From NCBI RefSeq assembly GCF_030116705.1, contig NZ_JAOTIK010000001.1, positions 2,561,001 to 2,625,000 on the forward strand: DNA of 64,000 bases, read 5' to 3'. The position numbers and the translations under genes are program-made. Below are positions 44,832-53,808 of the stretch, piece by piece. The notes beneath the pieces were generated by a model that was not told where the DNA came from, made no database searches, and was given only the letters and a program-made list of their open reading frames with translations. Numbering within the stretch: the first letter of the stretch is position 1; each line of letters opens with the position of its first letter. The DNA comes from Streptomyces sp. ML-6 (GTDB lineage: Bacteria > Actinomycetota > Actinomycetes > Streptomycetales > Streptomycetaceae).

Positions 44832-47471
44832 TCAGCGGACCAGGGTGACCTCCGGGGAGGTCCAGGTCTCCGTGCCCGGGGCGTGCCGGGCGTCACCGAG
44901 CGCCTTGTCGAACACGAACCTCAGCCGGTAGCGGCCGGCGGGTGCGGGCGAGCCGTCGGCGAGGGTGGCGTCCCAGTCGAAGAAGGCCTGTCCGGTTCCC
45001 GCACCGGAGTTGCGGGCCACCCAGCGTTCGTCGTACGGGGTGGCGACCACCTTGCCGCGGGCGTTCAGGACCTGGAGCCGCATCCGCTCGTGCATCGGGA
45101 AGCCGTGCGACAGCATGACCCATGCCTTGTCGTTGCCCGTGGCGGTGTCCGTGAGGTCGACCGTCGTGGGGACGTTCCTGCCGAAGTCGAAGTAGCCGGG
45201 GCGCAGGGCCGGGTTGTCCAGGGTGGTGTTGACCTTGGTGAAGGAGGGGTTGATCGCGGAGACCGCGTCGAAGTCGCCCGCCACACCGAGGTAGGGCACC
45301 CGGATCTCCGGGGTGCGGGCGCCGGTCCGGGTGAACTCCACCCAGCCGCCGAACAGAGTGCCCTGTGCGACGCCCGCCGGCTGCCGGACGGCCACGGTGA
45401 CCCGGCGTTCGCCGTGCGCGGGCACGGTGATCCGGTCCTGCCCGTGGACGTCGACCGAGCCCGCGGCGTCCGTGGGCTGCCAGTCCGAGGTGTACGGCGG
45501 GGCCGCGGAGACGGCGGCGCTCGCGCCCACCCGGTAGGTCACGGGCCGGTCGGTGGGGTTGTGGACGGTCGCGGTGCGCAGCCGCTGCCGTCCCTCCAGG
45601 TCGCCCAGGGCGAACCGGGACGGGGTGGCGGTCGGCCGGTCGCCGGAGACCGCGGCCAGGGCCGCGACCGCGTCGACGATTCCGGCGCCCTGCTGGGCGA
45701 CGGGCTGGCGGCCGCGGTCCGGGGTGTCCGTCATGGCCAGCGGCGCGGCCGTGTTCTGCAGTGCGGCGCGCACCTCCTCGGAGCCGAGGCCGGGGCGCTC
45801 CTCGAGCAGCAGCGCGACGACGCCCGCGACGTGCGGCGCGGCCATCGACGTACCGGACATCACGCCGTACCGGTCGAGGCCGCGCGGCAGCGTCGACAGG
45901 ATGTGGCCGCCCGGGGCCGCGAGGTCGGGCTTGAACTCCAGCTCGTTGCCCGGCCCCCAGGAGGAGCCGTGGTCCATCAGCCCGGCGGTGCCCGGGGTCA
46001 TCGGCGTCCCGTCGTACGCGCCCCAGGTGAGCCGGGTGCCGGCCGGGGCGGCGAGGATGCGCGCGGCGTCGCTGCCGCGGATGCCCACCAGCGGGATGCC
46101 GGTCCTCTCGCAGCACGTCGGGCCGGGAAACTCCGCGGGCCAGGACGGGTCGTAGTAGATGCCCCCGACGGCCCCGGCGGCCTCGGCGTTGCGGGCCCGG
46201 TCCATCGTGCGGCAGTACAGGTCGCCGCTCGGTTCGAAGAGGGCGATCTGCCCCTCGAGGCTGCCCGCGGGCAGCGGCTCGCAGCCGCCCGTCGTCGGGG
46301 TGATCGGGTGGTCGCCGGCCGGCGGAGGGGCGGCGGCGCGGCCGGACGCCTCGTACGGCACGGGGGCGGACGATCCGTCGTCGAGGGTGAAGGCCAGGTA
46401 GGGGTGGTGGGTGTTGTACGTGCTGCCGACCGCTATCGCCCCGTCGGCGACCGCGGGGGCGCCCGCGTTGAAGGGGCCCGCGTATCCGTTGCCGTTGGCG
46501 ACGACGGTGGGCACGCCGGAGTCGGCGAGGTTGGTGACCGCGAGGGAGAGCACGCTGCTGCTGCGTTCCCCCTTCGCGCCCAGGCTCATGTTGACGACGT
46601 CCACGCCGTCGGCGGCGGCCCGGTCGAGCGCGGCGACGATGATGTCGTCGGTGGCCGGGTTCTTGGTGCCGAAGACCCGGTAGGACCGCAGGGTCGCGTC
46701 CGGGGCGACGCCCCGCATGTGCTCGTCGTCACCGGCGACGATCCCGGCGACGTGGGTGCCGTGCCCGGCGGCGGGCGCGTCCGTGTCGTCGTACGGGTCG
46801 GCGTCCTCGTCCGCGAAGTCGTAGCCGCCCAGCACCTTGGCATTGGGGAAGTCCCCGCCGCCGAGCGCCGGGTGGTCGTAGGCGACGCCGCTGTCGATGA
46901 TGCCGACGGTCACGCCCTTGCCGGTGTGCCCCTCGCGGTGCGCCTGCGGCACGCCGGTCAGATCGGTGACGGTGACGTTCTCCCGGCCCGTGGTGCCGGA
47001 CGACTTCGTGGTGGCGCGCGCCTGTGCCACGGCCTTCTCGACGACGTCCCGGGGCACCGGCGTCGGGCGCTCCGGCGTCTCGTACGCCTGCGGTTCGGCG
47101 ACGGAGGCCACCCCGGGCAGGGTGCGCAGCCGTTCGGCCTGCGAGGCGGGGACCTCGACCGCGAGGCCGTTGACGGCGTTGCGGTAGCGGCGGTGGACGG
47201 ACAGCGTGATGCCCGCGTCCTTCGCCGCGTCGAGCAGGGCCTCCTGGGACCGGTCGACCGCGCCGCGCGCCGCCTTCCGGTCGGGGGACGCGAACCGCTG
47301 GGCGGCGGGCGCTCCGTCGAGGGTGACGATGCGGGTGACCGCACGGTCCGGTCCGGCGGCGACGGCCGCGTCGGCCGGGGCGCCCGGTAGGGAGAGCGCG
47401 AGCGTCAGGATGCCGGTCGTCGCGGCAAGGGTTGTTTTATACACATTGGTTGATGAAACGCGGCGCCCCAT
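44832..47471 (-). CDS. Secreted subtilisin-like (S8) serine protease with PA domain
   Basis: This 879-aa protease has the catalytic triad: Asp in VGIIDSGVAYDHP, His in GHGTHVAGIVAG, Ser in SGTSMAAPHVAGV. A signal peptide (TTGILTLALSLPGAPADA) and an inhibitor-like propeptide precede it. A PA domain is inserted around PLVGIRGSDAARIL, with nearby cysteines in PTCCERTG. A C-terminal beta-rich region of about 280 residues follows. The ATG at 47471 lacks a ribosome site, and the first codons (TTT, TCA, TCA, ACC, AAT, TAT, AAA) are unusually AT-rich. It is probably a peptidase for protein scavenging. Confidence 0.9.
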   Translation of the reverse strand: MGRRVSSTNVYKTTLAATTGILTLALSLPGAPADAAVAAGPDRAVTRIVTLDGAPAAQRFASPDRKAARGAVDRSQEALLDAAKDAGITLSVHRRYRNAVNGLAVEVPASQAERLRTLPGVASVAEPQAYETPERPTPVPRDVVEKAVAQARATTKSSGTTGRENVTVTDLTGVPQAHREGHTGKGVTVGIIDSGVAYDHPALGGGDFPNAKVLGGYDFADEDADPYDDTDAPAAGHGTHVAGIVAGDDEHMRGVAPDATLRSYRVFGTKNPATDDIIVAALDRAAADGVDVVNMSLGAKGERSSSVLSLAVTNLADSGVPTVVANGNGYAGPFNAGAPAVADGAIAVGSTYNTHHPYLAFTLDDGSSAPVPYEASGRAAAPPPAGDHPITPTTGGCEPLPAGSLEGQIALFEPSGDLYCRTMDRARNAEAAGAVGGIYYDPSWPAEFPGPTCCERTGIPLVGIRGSDAARILAAPAGTRLTWGAYDGTPMTPGTAGLMDHGSSWGPGNELEFKPDLAAPGGHILSTLPRGLDRYGVMSGTSMAAPHVAGVVALLLEERPGLGSEEVRAALQNTAAPLAMTDTPDRGRQPVAQQGAGIVDAVAALAAVSGDRPTATPSRFALGDLEGRQRLRTATVHNPTDRPVTYRVGASAAVSAAPPYTSDWQPTDAAGSVDVHGQDRITVPAHGERRVTVAVRQPAGVAQGTLFGGWVEFTRTGARTPEIRVPYLGVAGDFDAVSAINPSFTKVNTTLDNPALRPGYFDFGRNVPTTVDLTDTATGNDKAWVMLSHGFPMHERMRLQVLNARGKVVATPYDERWVARNSGAGTGQAFFDWDATLADGSPAPAGRYRLRFVFDKALGDARHAPGTETWTSPEVTLVR

Positions 47472-47569
47472 GGAGCGTCAACACAGTGCGCACGTCGTGA
47501 TTCCGCCTTGGCGGTTTCTCGACACCCGCCCCGCCGAACGCGTTGACCTGCGGTTTCGGGAGACCTGCT

Positions 47570-47610
47570 GCGGCCGGTGCGGACCCGTGGTTCGGGCCCG
47601 CACCGGCCGC
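47570..47610 (-). terminator. Hairpin after the LPMO gene
   Basis: A 13-bp stem pairs 47570-47582 with 47598-47610, and extra pairs form in the loop. It lies 54 bp beyond the LPMO stop. There is no T run. Confidence 0.55.
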
Positions 47611-47663
47611 TTCGGCGTGACGTCCGTCGTGCGGCGCTCACCGGTGGGGACGGGGCGCCGGGG

Positions 47664-48254
47664 TCAGAACTGGACGTCGGAGCACGCGTAGAACGCGTTC
47701 GCCGTGTCGGCGACGTTCCAGACGCTCAGAATGATGTGCTTCCCGGACTTCTGGGTGGGGATGGTGCCCTGCTGGGTCAGGGTCGCGGGCGGCTGCTTGC
47801 CGCCGTACGGCACCGTCATGAAGGGCTGCGATTCCAGGTCCGCCCTGGTGAGCGGCTTGGTGGGGTCCCAGCCGTCCTTGGTGATGTAGTAGCGGAAGTC
47901 GGACGTGGCATGGCGCGCGGTGAACTGCCAGCGGAAGCTGAAGCCCTGACCGGCCGTCACCTTCGTGGCGGGCCAGTTGCCGCCGCGCGGGTCGTCGAGC
48001 TGGGCGAACGTCCCGTTGCCGCCGGAGCAGATCTTGCCGTCGGCCGGGCCCGCCGCCGGGAAGCCCTTGGGCCCCTCGACGCTCTGCGGCTCCCACTGGA
48101 TGTTGCCGCAGCCGGTCACCGTGCCGTTGGCACAGAGCTTCTGGCGGCTGATGGGGTTGTCGGTGTAACCGTGGCTCCCGGCACTGCTCGTCGCGAGCAT
48201 CGAGACGCCCGCCACCACCAGACCGACCACTGCCGCACTAGCCCTTTTACGCAT
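47664..48254 (-). CDS. Lytic polysaccharide monooxygenase AA10 (chitin-binding type)
   Basis: This 196-aa secreted copper enzyme cleaves crystalline chitin oxidatively. The signal peptide (KRASAAVVGLVVAGVSML) ends before HGYTDNPISRQ, placing His at the mature N-terminus. The second histidine of the copper brace is in FTARHATSDFRYY. The C-terminus DVQF holds the axial aromatic residue. Two cysteine pairs are visible. The ATG at 48254 has GAGGAG 8 bp upstream. The promoter at 48316-48367 has dre-like direct repeats. Confidence 0.93.
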   Translation of the reverse strand: MRKRASAAVVGLVVAGVSMLATSSAGSHGYTDNPISRQKLCANGTVTGCGNIQWEPQSVEGPKGFPAAGPADGKICSGGNGTFAQLDDPRGGNWPATKVTAGQGFSFRWQFTARHATSDFRYYITKDGWDPTKPLTRADLESQPFMTVPYGGKQPPATLTQQGTIPTQKSGKHIILSVWNVADTANAFYACSDVQF

Positions 48255-48315
48255 TGCTGTCGCTCCTCGAGAACGTGGGGGAGGTTCCATGAGCCCTGCT
48301 GCACGCGTGTCCTGC

Positions 48316-48367
48316 GGTCTAGACCAAGTCTTAGATTATTGACGGAATATGAACATGTCCAGACCAA
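48316..48367 (-). promoter_or_regulatory. LPMO promoter with dre-like direct repeats
   Basis: Reading the minus strand, TGGACA (48361-48356) and TAATCT (48338-48333) are 17 bp apart, a good -35/-10 pair. TTGGTCTGGACA (48367-48356) overlaps the -35, and TTGGTCTAGACC (48327-48316) lies near the start point. These match the 12-bp direct repeats of Streptomyces chitinase promoters and the DasR core GGTCTAGACC. Confidence 0.7.
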
Positions 48368-48413
48368 TGAGAGTCCGATTCCGCTTGGCCGCCCCAGGGG
48401 GCTCCCGGGCCCC

Positions 48414-49999
48414 TCAGGCCCCCTCCCCGCCGCTGCGTCCGGTGTAGAAGGCCACCGTCAAGTCCTTGACCAGGGACTTCCGTTCGTAGTCGTCGAGCTC
48501 GACGATTCCCCGCGCGGTCAGCCGGTTGACCGTGTCGTCGACGGCGTCGACGACCGAAGTGAGCACGCTGTCGCGGTGCTTGGCGTCGATGGCGGCAATT
48601 CGCCGTCGCTGCATGGCCGCGGCGACCTCCGGCGCGTACTCGATCCCGGTCGGCTGCGCCGAGTACACCTCGATGCCGACGGGCTCGCAGTCCGCCTTCA
48701 GCAGCCGGGTCAGCGCGTCGCCGACCGCCTCCGCGTTGCGCAGGGTGTGCGCGTCCTCGTGGAAGGCGTCGGCGGGCAGTTGCGAGAGGACCCGGGCCAT
48801 CGCCGCCTCGACCTGCTCGCGCAGGTACGCCTCGTGGTCGGCGACCCCGAGCACCGCCCGGACGGTGTCCTTGACCCGCCACACCACGAGGACGACGACG
48901 CGCAGCGCCGTGCCGTCGGCGTCCACGGCGGGCAGCGGTTCGCTGCGCCAGTGCCGCAGGCGCACGTCGACCCGGCGGCGCAGCAGCAGCGGGCTGATCC
49001 ACATCAGCCCGGTGCGCCGCACGCTGCCCCGGTACTCGCCGAAGAGCGTGAGCACCCAGGCGTGGCCGACCCGTCCGCGGCTCAGCCCGCCGAGCGCGAA
49101 CAGCACCGACGAGAGGAGTGCGACGAGCGCCGCCCAGGCGCCCGGCCCGAGCCCGTCGTAGGGGCGCGGGCCGATCCCGAACCGGGCGAGCGCCGCGGCG
49201 GGCAGGGCGCCGACCCACCAGAGGACGGCCCCGCCGCCCGCGGCGCCGGCCAGTGCGGCGAGCACCGCCACCCAGCCGGGCAGCGCGGGCCCCGCCCGCT
49301 CGGTGAGCCGCGGGTCGCCGCTCGGCGCCGGTCGCGTCGGGGGCCGCACCTGCGGCCCCCTGGGCAGGGGCGGCCGGCGCACCCCGGCCGCCGGCCGGTC
49401 GCCGCCGCTCCCCGCCGCGTCACCCCGCCGGGGAACGCGGCGGCGTCGACCCGCGCGGCGTCCTCGCGGAAGAGCAGGTGCACGGGGATGGTCGCGGTCC
49501 GCTCGGTGGCGATGACCGCGTGGCGCCGCCCGGTCCCCCACGGCGCGTCGCCGGACTGCCCGGCCCCGTCGCCGCCGGAGACGGGCAGGGAGTCGAAGAC
49601 GGTGGCGGGCGCGGTGCGGCGCCGGGGCGCCCCGGGGACGGGTCCGCCCGGTACGGGGACGGACACATCCGGTACGAGGACGGGTCCGCCCGCCCCGGCC
49701 GGGACCGACACCGCCGCCGAGGCCGCGCCGAACGCGGGGTCCGCGCTCTCGCCCGGCACCAGGTCCAGCACGAGGTCGACCACGGAGTCCGGCCCGGCGT
49801 CCGGTGCCCCGCCCTGGTCCGTGCCCCCGGCGCCCGCCCCGGGCGCCGGGGAGTCCGCGTCCTCGTGCGGCACCGTCCGGGCGGCACCCCACGCGTGGAC
49901 CGGCTCCCGCCGCTCCCGCCGTCCTTCCCGCCCCGTTCCGTCCTCAGGGTTCCCGGAACTGTCCGGGTTCCCGAAACCGTCCGCCACCGTGGATCGCAT
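48414..49999 (-). pseudogene. SPFH-domain membrane protein gene, apparently frameshifted
   Basis: The C-terminal part (48414 to about 49300) encodes two hydrophobic segments (LAALAGAAGGGAVLWWVGAL and a second around LLSSVLFALGG) followed by an SPFH/stomatin-like domain (RVGHAWVLTLFGEYRGSVRR, TRLLKADCEPVGIEVYSAQP). The expected N-terminus, with the strong start ATG at 49999 (GGAGGTG 3 bp upstream) and IPVHLLFREDAARVDAAAF, is in another frame. The switch needed is one base, between about 49430 and 49480. Either one base is lost here, or the assembly is wrong, or the C-terminal frame is translated from an internal start. Confidence 0.6.
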
Positions 50000-50024
50000 T
50001 CCCACCTCCGTCATGTCCGTGCTG

Positions 50025-51464
50025 TCACGCGAAGAGCCGCCGCCAGGTCTCCGGGCCGGGGTAGCCGTCGGCCGCTCCGCCCCGCCAGCCCTGCGCCCGC
50101 TGGAAGGCCTCGACATTGCGCCGGTCCGCCTCGGTCCACCGGGGGTCGGGGCCCGACACGTAGTGCTTGCCGTACCCCTTCTTCACCAACTGCCTGCCGA
50201 GCCTCTCGACATGGCTGTTGGATCGACCGGGCCTGAAATAGCCCCGGCCGGGGAACTTCGCATCCGGGTTCGAGCTGCTCTGCCCGGTGCCTGTGCCGAC
50301 GCCTGTGCCGGTTCCGGTTCCGGTTCCGGTTCCGGTGCCTGTGCCGGGGATGTCGTGTCCGGTCCCGGCGATCAGGAGCTGCCAGGTGTCGGGGCCGGGG
50401 ATGCCGTCCGCCTCCTTGCCCTTCCAGCCCTGGGCCCTCTGGAACGCCTGGGTGGCGCGCCGGTCCGCGTCGCCCCAGCCGGGTCCGGGGCCGACCCCGT
50501 AGAAACGCTTGCCGCCGCGCTGCACGAGCATCCGGCCGAGCTGGGTGACGTACTGGTTGCTGGCGCCGGGGCCGAACATCCCCGTGCCGGGGAACTTCGT
50601 CGTCGCGGCGCTGCCGCCGCTGCTCCCGCCGGTGAGGCCCTTGTAGCGGTACGCGACGTAGCTGCCCGAGTGGGTCCAGTACGCCATCGGCGTCGTCCGC
50701 TTGCGGGTGTGCGGCTTCGTCTGCTCGTACGCCGTGTAGTGGGTGTGCGTGTAGTCGGTCCAGCCGCCGAAGATCGTGACGTGCGAGCCCTTGGAGGGGT
50801 CGGCCGGGTTGTGGAAGAGCAGGATGTCGCCGGGCTGGAGATCCTCCCGCGCGATCCGCGTCCCGAACGCGGAGAGGCTGCCGGTCCACTCGTTGCCCGG
50901 CAGGTTCCAGGCCATCGACACGAAGCCGGAGCAGTCCTGCCGGTAACCGTCCGGCCAGTACTTCACCATGCTGTACGGGACCTGCGCGGACACCCACTTC
51001 TTCGCCCGGTTGATGATGTCGGCCCGGCTGGTGCTGCGCAGCTTGGGCGTGGTGGTCGTGGACGAGGGCGGGCCCGCGGTCCCGCCGCCGCGCAGCGGTC
51101 CGGGACCGCCCTGCGGACTCTCCGGGTCCGGGCCGGCCGGGACTCCGGTCGCGTCCGTCGGCACCGTCGAGTCCGCGGCGGCCGGGGCGTCTGCCAGGTC
51201 CGTATCCGTTACGGCCGACGCGCCTGCCACATCCGTCATGTCCGTCACGGTCGAGGCACCCCTCGCACCCGCCGCCTCCGCCACTCCGCTGCTCAGCACC
51301 ACACCGGCCGCGGTGACCAGCACCATCGCGCGGCGCGCGCCGTGGGCGGCCGGATGGCCGCCGTCCCGCACGGACAGCGCGCCGGCGGCCCGCCGCTGCG
51401 CGGCGCACCCCGCACAGACGCAGTCGACGGCGGGTACGTACTCCTCGAAGGACGGCACAGTCAT
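50025..51464 (-). CDS. Secreted NlpC/P60-like hydrolase with two peptidoglycan-binding repeats
   Basis: The 479-aa product contains an N-terminal Cys-rich motif (VDCVCAGCAAQRRA), a hydrophobic segment (MVLVTAAGVVLSSGVAEAAG), then an NlpC/P60-like catalytic region with RQDCSGFVSMAWNLPG (nucleophile Cys) and GSHVTIFGGW (His). Two copies of a wall-binding unit follow, each containing KFPG, an LGR helix and ADRR with AFQRAQGW. A Gly-Thr linker sits between them. The ATG at 51464 has GGAGGGG upstream. It is likely a cell-wall remodelling enzyme. The SPFH gene follows after 25 bp. Confidence 0.85.
   Translation of the reverse strand: MTVPSFEEYVPAVDCVCAGCAAQRRAAGALSVRDGGHPAAHGARRAMVLVTAAGVVLSSGVAEAAGARGASTVTDMTDVAGASAVTDTDLADAPAAADSTVPTDATGVPAGPDPESPQGGPGPLRGGGTAGPPSSTTTTPKLRSTSRADIINRAKKWVSAQVPYSMVKYWPDGYRQDCSGFVSMAWNLPGNEWTGSLSAFGTRIAREDLQPGDILLFHNPADPSKGSHVTIFGGWTDYTHTHYTAYEQTKPHTRKRTTPMAYWTHSGSYVAYRYKGLTGGSSGGSAATTKFPGTGMFGPGASNQYVTQLGRMLVQRGGKRFYGVGPGPGWGDADRRATQAFQRAQGWKGKEADGIPGPDTWQLLIAGTGHDIPGTGTGTGTGTGTGTGVGTGTGQSSSNPDAKFPGRGYFRPGRSNSHVERLGRQLVKKGYGKHYVSGPDPRWTEADRRNVEAFQRAQGWRGGAADGYPGPETWRRLFA
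50290..50345. repeat. Six-bp tandem repeat coding a Gly-Thr linker
   Basis: CCGGTT and related hexamers (GGTTCC, GTGCCT) repeat about nine times and encode a run of alternating Gly and Thr in the hydrolase. It is slippage-prone without frameshift, since the unit is 6 bp. Confidence 0.7.
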
Positions 51465-51648
51465 GTGGTTCCCCTCCGCACTCGTCAAGATCTTTTGGCC
51501 CGTCGGCATGGGCGCCAGTGTCTCAACTCTCCTGACATAACGCATTTTGACGGACAGAAGAGAAAAAACGACCATCCGACAGGCCGGGGCGACCGGGAAA
51601 TGGTCGGGAGCACCCCTCGACTTCGGGTAGAGTTACGCAGGTCAGCAG

Positions 51649-51722
51649 GCGCCGCTAGCTCAGTTGGTTAGAGCAGCTGACTCTTAATCAGCGGGTCCGG
51701 GGTTCGAGTCCCTGGCGGCGCA
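51649..51722 (+). tRNA. tRNA-Lys (anticodon CTT), copy 3
   Basis: Same 74 nt as copies 1 and 2, and again preceded by GTCAGCAG. A TAGAGT hexamer (51628-51633) is a candidate -10. Confidence 0.96.
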
Positions 51723-51731
51723 CGCACAGTC

Positions 51732-51762
51732 GAAACCCCCTCACCATGCGTGAGGGGGTTTC
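51732..51762 (+). terminator. Terminator after tRNA-Lys copy 3
   Basis: GAAACCCCCTCAC pairs with GTGAGGGGGTTTC across a CATGC loop. Confidence 0.85.
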
Positions 51763-51999
51763 TTCGTTCCCACCACCCTCCGCGACCGACGCGCAGCCAA
51801 CTCATGGATGTCGCACAGTGACCGGTTCGTCACCCAGCGATAAGGAGGCTGCCCTCACGGACTCCCGCGCACGCCCCTTCGCGAAGATTCCGCACATCGC
51901 ACATACAACTGGGAACCCCGCCTTTTCGCCCTCTCGACCGAGGCCGATGCGCGCTGATGCGCCGGGCAGTTGGGGGCTGCGGTGGGTCTTCCGGTCGTC

Positions 52000-52070
52000 C
52001 GCGGACCAGTACGGAGTCCGGCCGGCGGCTCCCGGCGGGAGCCGCCGGCCGGACTCCGTACTGGTCCGCG
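52000..52070. repeat. 71-bp perfect hairpin (34-bp arms, 3-nt loop)
   Basis: Positions 52000-52033 are the exact reverse complement of 52037-52070, with loop GGC. Neither arm codes. It is much longer than a normal terminator stem. Confidence 0.9.
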
Positions 52071-52297
52071 TAATCCGGGAGTTGGAGGCGCCTCAGGTGA
52101 TCAGCCGGAGCTCCGCCCGGCCGGCCCGGTCTCGGTGTCGACGGGGCCGAGGAGGAGGGCCGGGCCCTTCGCGCCGGGCCGGGTGCCGTCGCCGGAGCGA
52201 CCGACGGTCCGGGGGTGGTCGAACGGGGGCGGTTCGATCGCGCCGTCCTCGTCCGGGCCGCGGGCGACCACGGCGGGGCGGTCCGGAGCGGGTCCGG

Positions 52298-52864
52298 TCA
52301 CTCCGCGGCCGGGCGGCGACGGCGCACGCTGCGCAGCGCCACGGCGACGGCCGCGACGGCGGCCAGGACCAGCCCGGTCAGGGTGTGCGTGGTCCCGGGG
52401 CCCTCCTGCGGGGCCTCCCATTCGGCCAGGGAGGCGCCACCGCCGCCCGCGCTCACCGGGGCCACCGGGGTCGCCCGGCCCCGGTCGGTGACGGTGACCG
52501 TGCCGACGGCCTCGGTGCCCCTGCCGTCCTCGCAGACGACGCGGATGTCGTGGTCCCCCGGGGAGGTGCCCGAGCCGATCCGGGTCTCGGCGAACAGGCC
52601 CCCGTCCGCGGCGGGCGAGAAGCGCACCGGGGAGACGAGGACGTCGGCCGTGCCCTCCGCCTTCCGCCCCCCGCAGCCCTCCAGCCGCAGGTCCACCTCG
52701 CCGCCTGGCCCGACGGTGGACGGGGTCACCGTGAGGGAGGCGCGCGGACCCCGGCCCTCCTCCCGGTCCACCCCGGCCGCGGAGTCGGCCAGTGCGGCGG
52801 GGACCGGTGCCAGGGTCGCCACGACGGCTGCGACGACACAGAACGTGAGGGGAAGGGAACGCAT
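52298..52864 (-). CDS. Secreted protein with C-terminal membrane anchor
   Basis: This 188-aa protein has a signal peptide (LTFCVVAAVVATLAPVPAAL), an Ig-like beta-sandwich domain (ASLTVTPSTVGPGGEVDLRL, GDHDIRVVCEDGRGTEAV) with two cysteines, a Gly-rich linker and a C-terminal transmembrane helix (LTGLVLAAVAAVAVAL) ended by RSVRRRRP. This resembles a surface protein held by its own helix; no LPXTG motif precedes the helix. The ATG at 52864 has GAGGAGG upstream. The function is unknown. Confidence 0.78.
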   Translation of the reverse strand: MRSLPLTFCVVAAVVATLAPVPAALADSAAGVDREEGRGPRASLTVTPSTVGPGGEVDLRLEGCGGRKAEGTADVLVSPVRFSPAADGGLFAETRIGSGTSPGDHDIRVVCEDGRGTEAVGTVTVTDRGRATPVAPVSAGGGGASLAEWEAPQEGPGTTHTLTGLVLAAVAAVAVALRSVRRRRPAAE

Positions 52865-53019
52865 GGTGAACCTCCTCAGTGCAGGTTCGCGCCTGCGGAG
52901 GTTTTTCGCATCCCCAGCGCCCCCACCCGGGCCCTGCCCGTACCCGCCCGTGTCCCTTCCCCCGTGCCGCCCCCGCCCTGGTGGGGCTCGGACCTCGTCC
53001 GGCTCAGCCCTCGTCCGGC

Positions 53020-53808
53020 TCAGCCCTCGTCGACGAGGGCGACCAGGTCGGCGATCGAGTCCACGACCGTGGACGGCCGGAAGGGGTACTTGTCGATGTC
53101 CGCGACCGTGGTGAGGCCGGTGAGGACCAGGAAGGTCTGCATCCCCGCCTCCAGGCCGGCCAGCACGTCGGTGTCCATCCGGTCGCCGATCATGGCGCTG
53201 GACTCGGAGTGGGCGCCGATCGCGTTGAGCCCGGTGCGCATCATCAGCGGATTGGGCTTGCCCGCGAAGTACGGGGCCTTGCCGGTGGCCTTGGTGATGA
53301 GGGCGGCGACGGAGCCGGTGGCGGGCAGCGGGCCCTCGGCGGACGGGCCGGTCTCGTCGGGGTTGGTGCAGATGAAGCGGGCACCGTTGTTGATCAGCCG
53401 GATCGCCTTGGTGAGCGCCTCGAAGCTGTAGGTGCGGGTCTCGCCGAGGACCACGTAGTCCGGGTCGTGGTCGGTGAGGACGTAGCCGATGTCGTGCAGG
53501 GCGGTGGTGAGCCCGGCCTCGCCGATGACGTACGCCGTGCCGCCGGGCCGCTGGTCGTCCAGGAACTGGGCGGTGGCCAGGGCGGAGGTCCAGATGTTCT
53601 CCACGGGCACGTCCAGGCCCATGCGGTTCAGCCGGGCGTGCAGGTCGCGGGCGGTGTAGATGGAGTTGTTGGTGAGGACCAGGAAGGGGAGGCCCGAGTC
53701 ACGCAACCGCTTGATGAAGGCGTCCGCGCCGGGGATCGGCGTGCCCTCGTGGATCAGGACTCCGTCCATGTCGGTGAGCCAGGACGAGATCGGCTTGCGC
53801 TCTGCCAT
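53020..53808 (-). CDS. HAD-IIA (NagD-type) phosphatase
   Basis: This 262-aa HAD hydrolase has motif I WLTDMDGVLIHEG with nucleophile Asp14, motif II VLTNNS, motif III lysine in AGKPNPLMM and motif IV IGDRMDTDVLAGLEAG. The cap between motifs II and III is the type C2a of NagD. These enzymes dephosphorylate nucleotides or sugar phosphates. The ATG at 53808 has AGGAGA 8 bp upstream. The downstream end lies in a short GCTCAGCCCTCGTCC repeat. Confidence 0.92.
   Translation of the reverse strand: MAERKPISSWLTDMDGVLIHEGTPIPGADAFIKRLRDSGLPFLVLTNNSIYTARDLHARLNRMGLDVPVENIWTSALATAQFLDDQRPGGTAYVIGEAGLTTALHDIGYVLTDHDPDYVVLGETRTYSFEALTKAIRLINNGARFICTNPDETGPSAEGPLPATGSVAALITKATGKAPYFAGKPNPLMMRTGLNAIGAHSESSAMIGDRMDTDVLAGLEAGMQTFLVLTGLTTVADIDKYPFRPSTVVDSIADLVALVDEG

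Larger units (their letters stand above)
51723..52297. other. Gene-free stretch after tRNA-Lys copy 3
   Basis: After the tRNA terminator there is about 230 bp with no gene. A good ribosome site AAGGAGG (51842-51848) has no start codon at a proper distance. The remarkable 71-bp hairpin at 52000-52070 follows, and then sequence leading to the end of the next gene on the minus strand. Confidence 0.55.

Noticed and set aside
48414..49999. Programmed ribosomal frameshift in the SPFH gene
   Set aside because: There is no clear slippery heptamer or downstream pseudoknot I can point to; mutation or sequence error is simpler. Kept as a finding only for the frame change.
51723..52000. Integrated element remnant (att site) beside tRNA-Lys copy 3
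   Set aside because: No partial duplicate of the tRNA 3' end and no integrase fragment was found.
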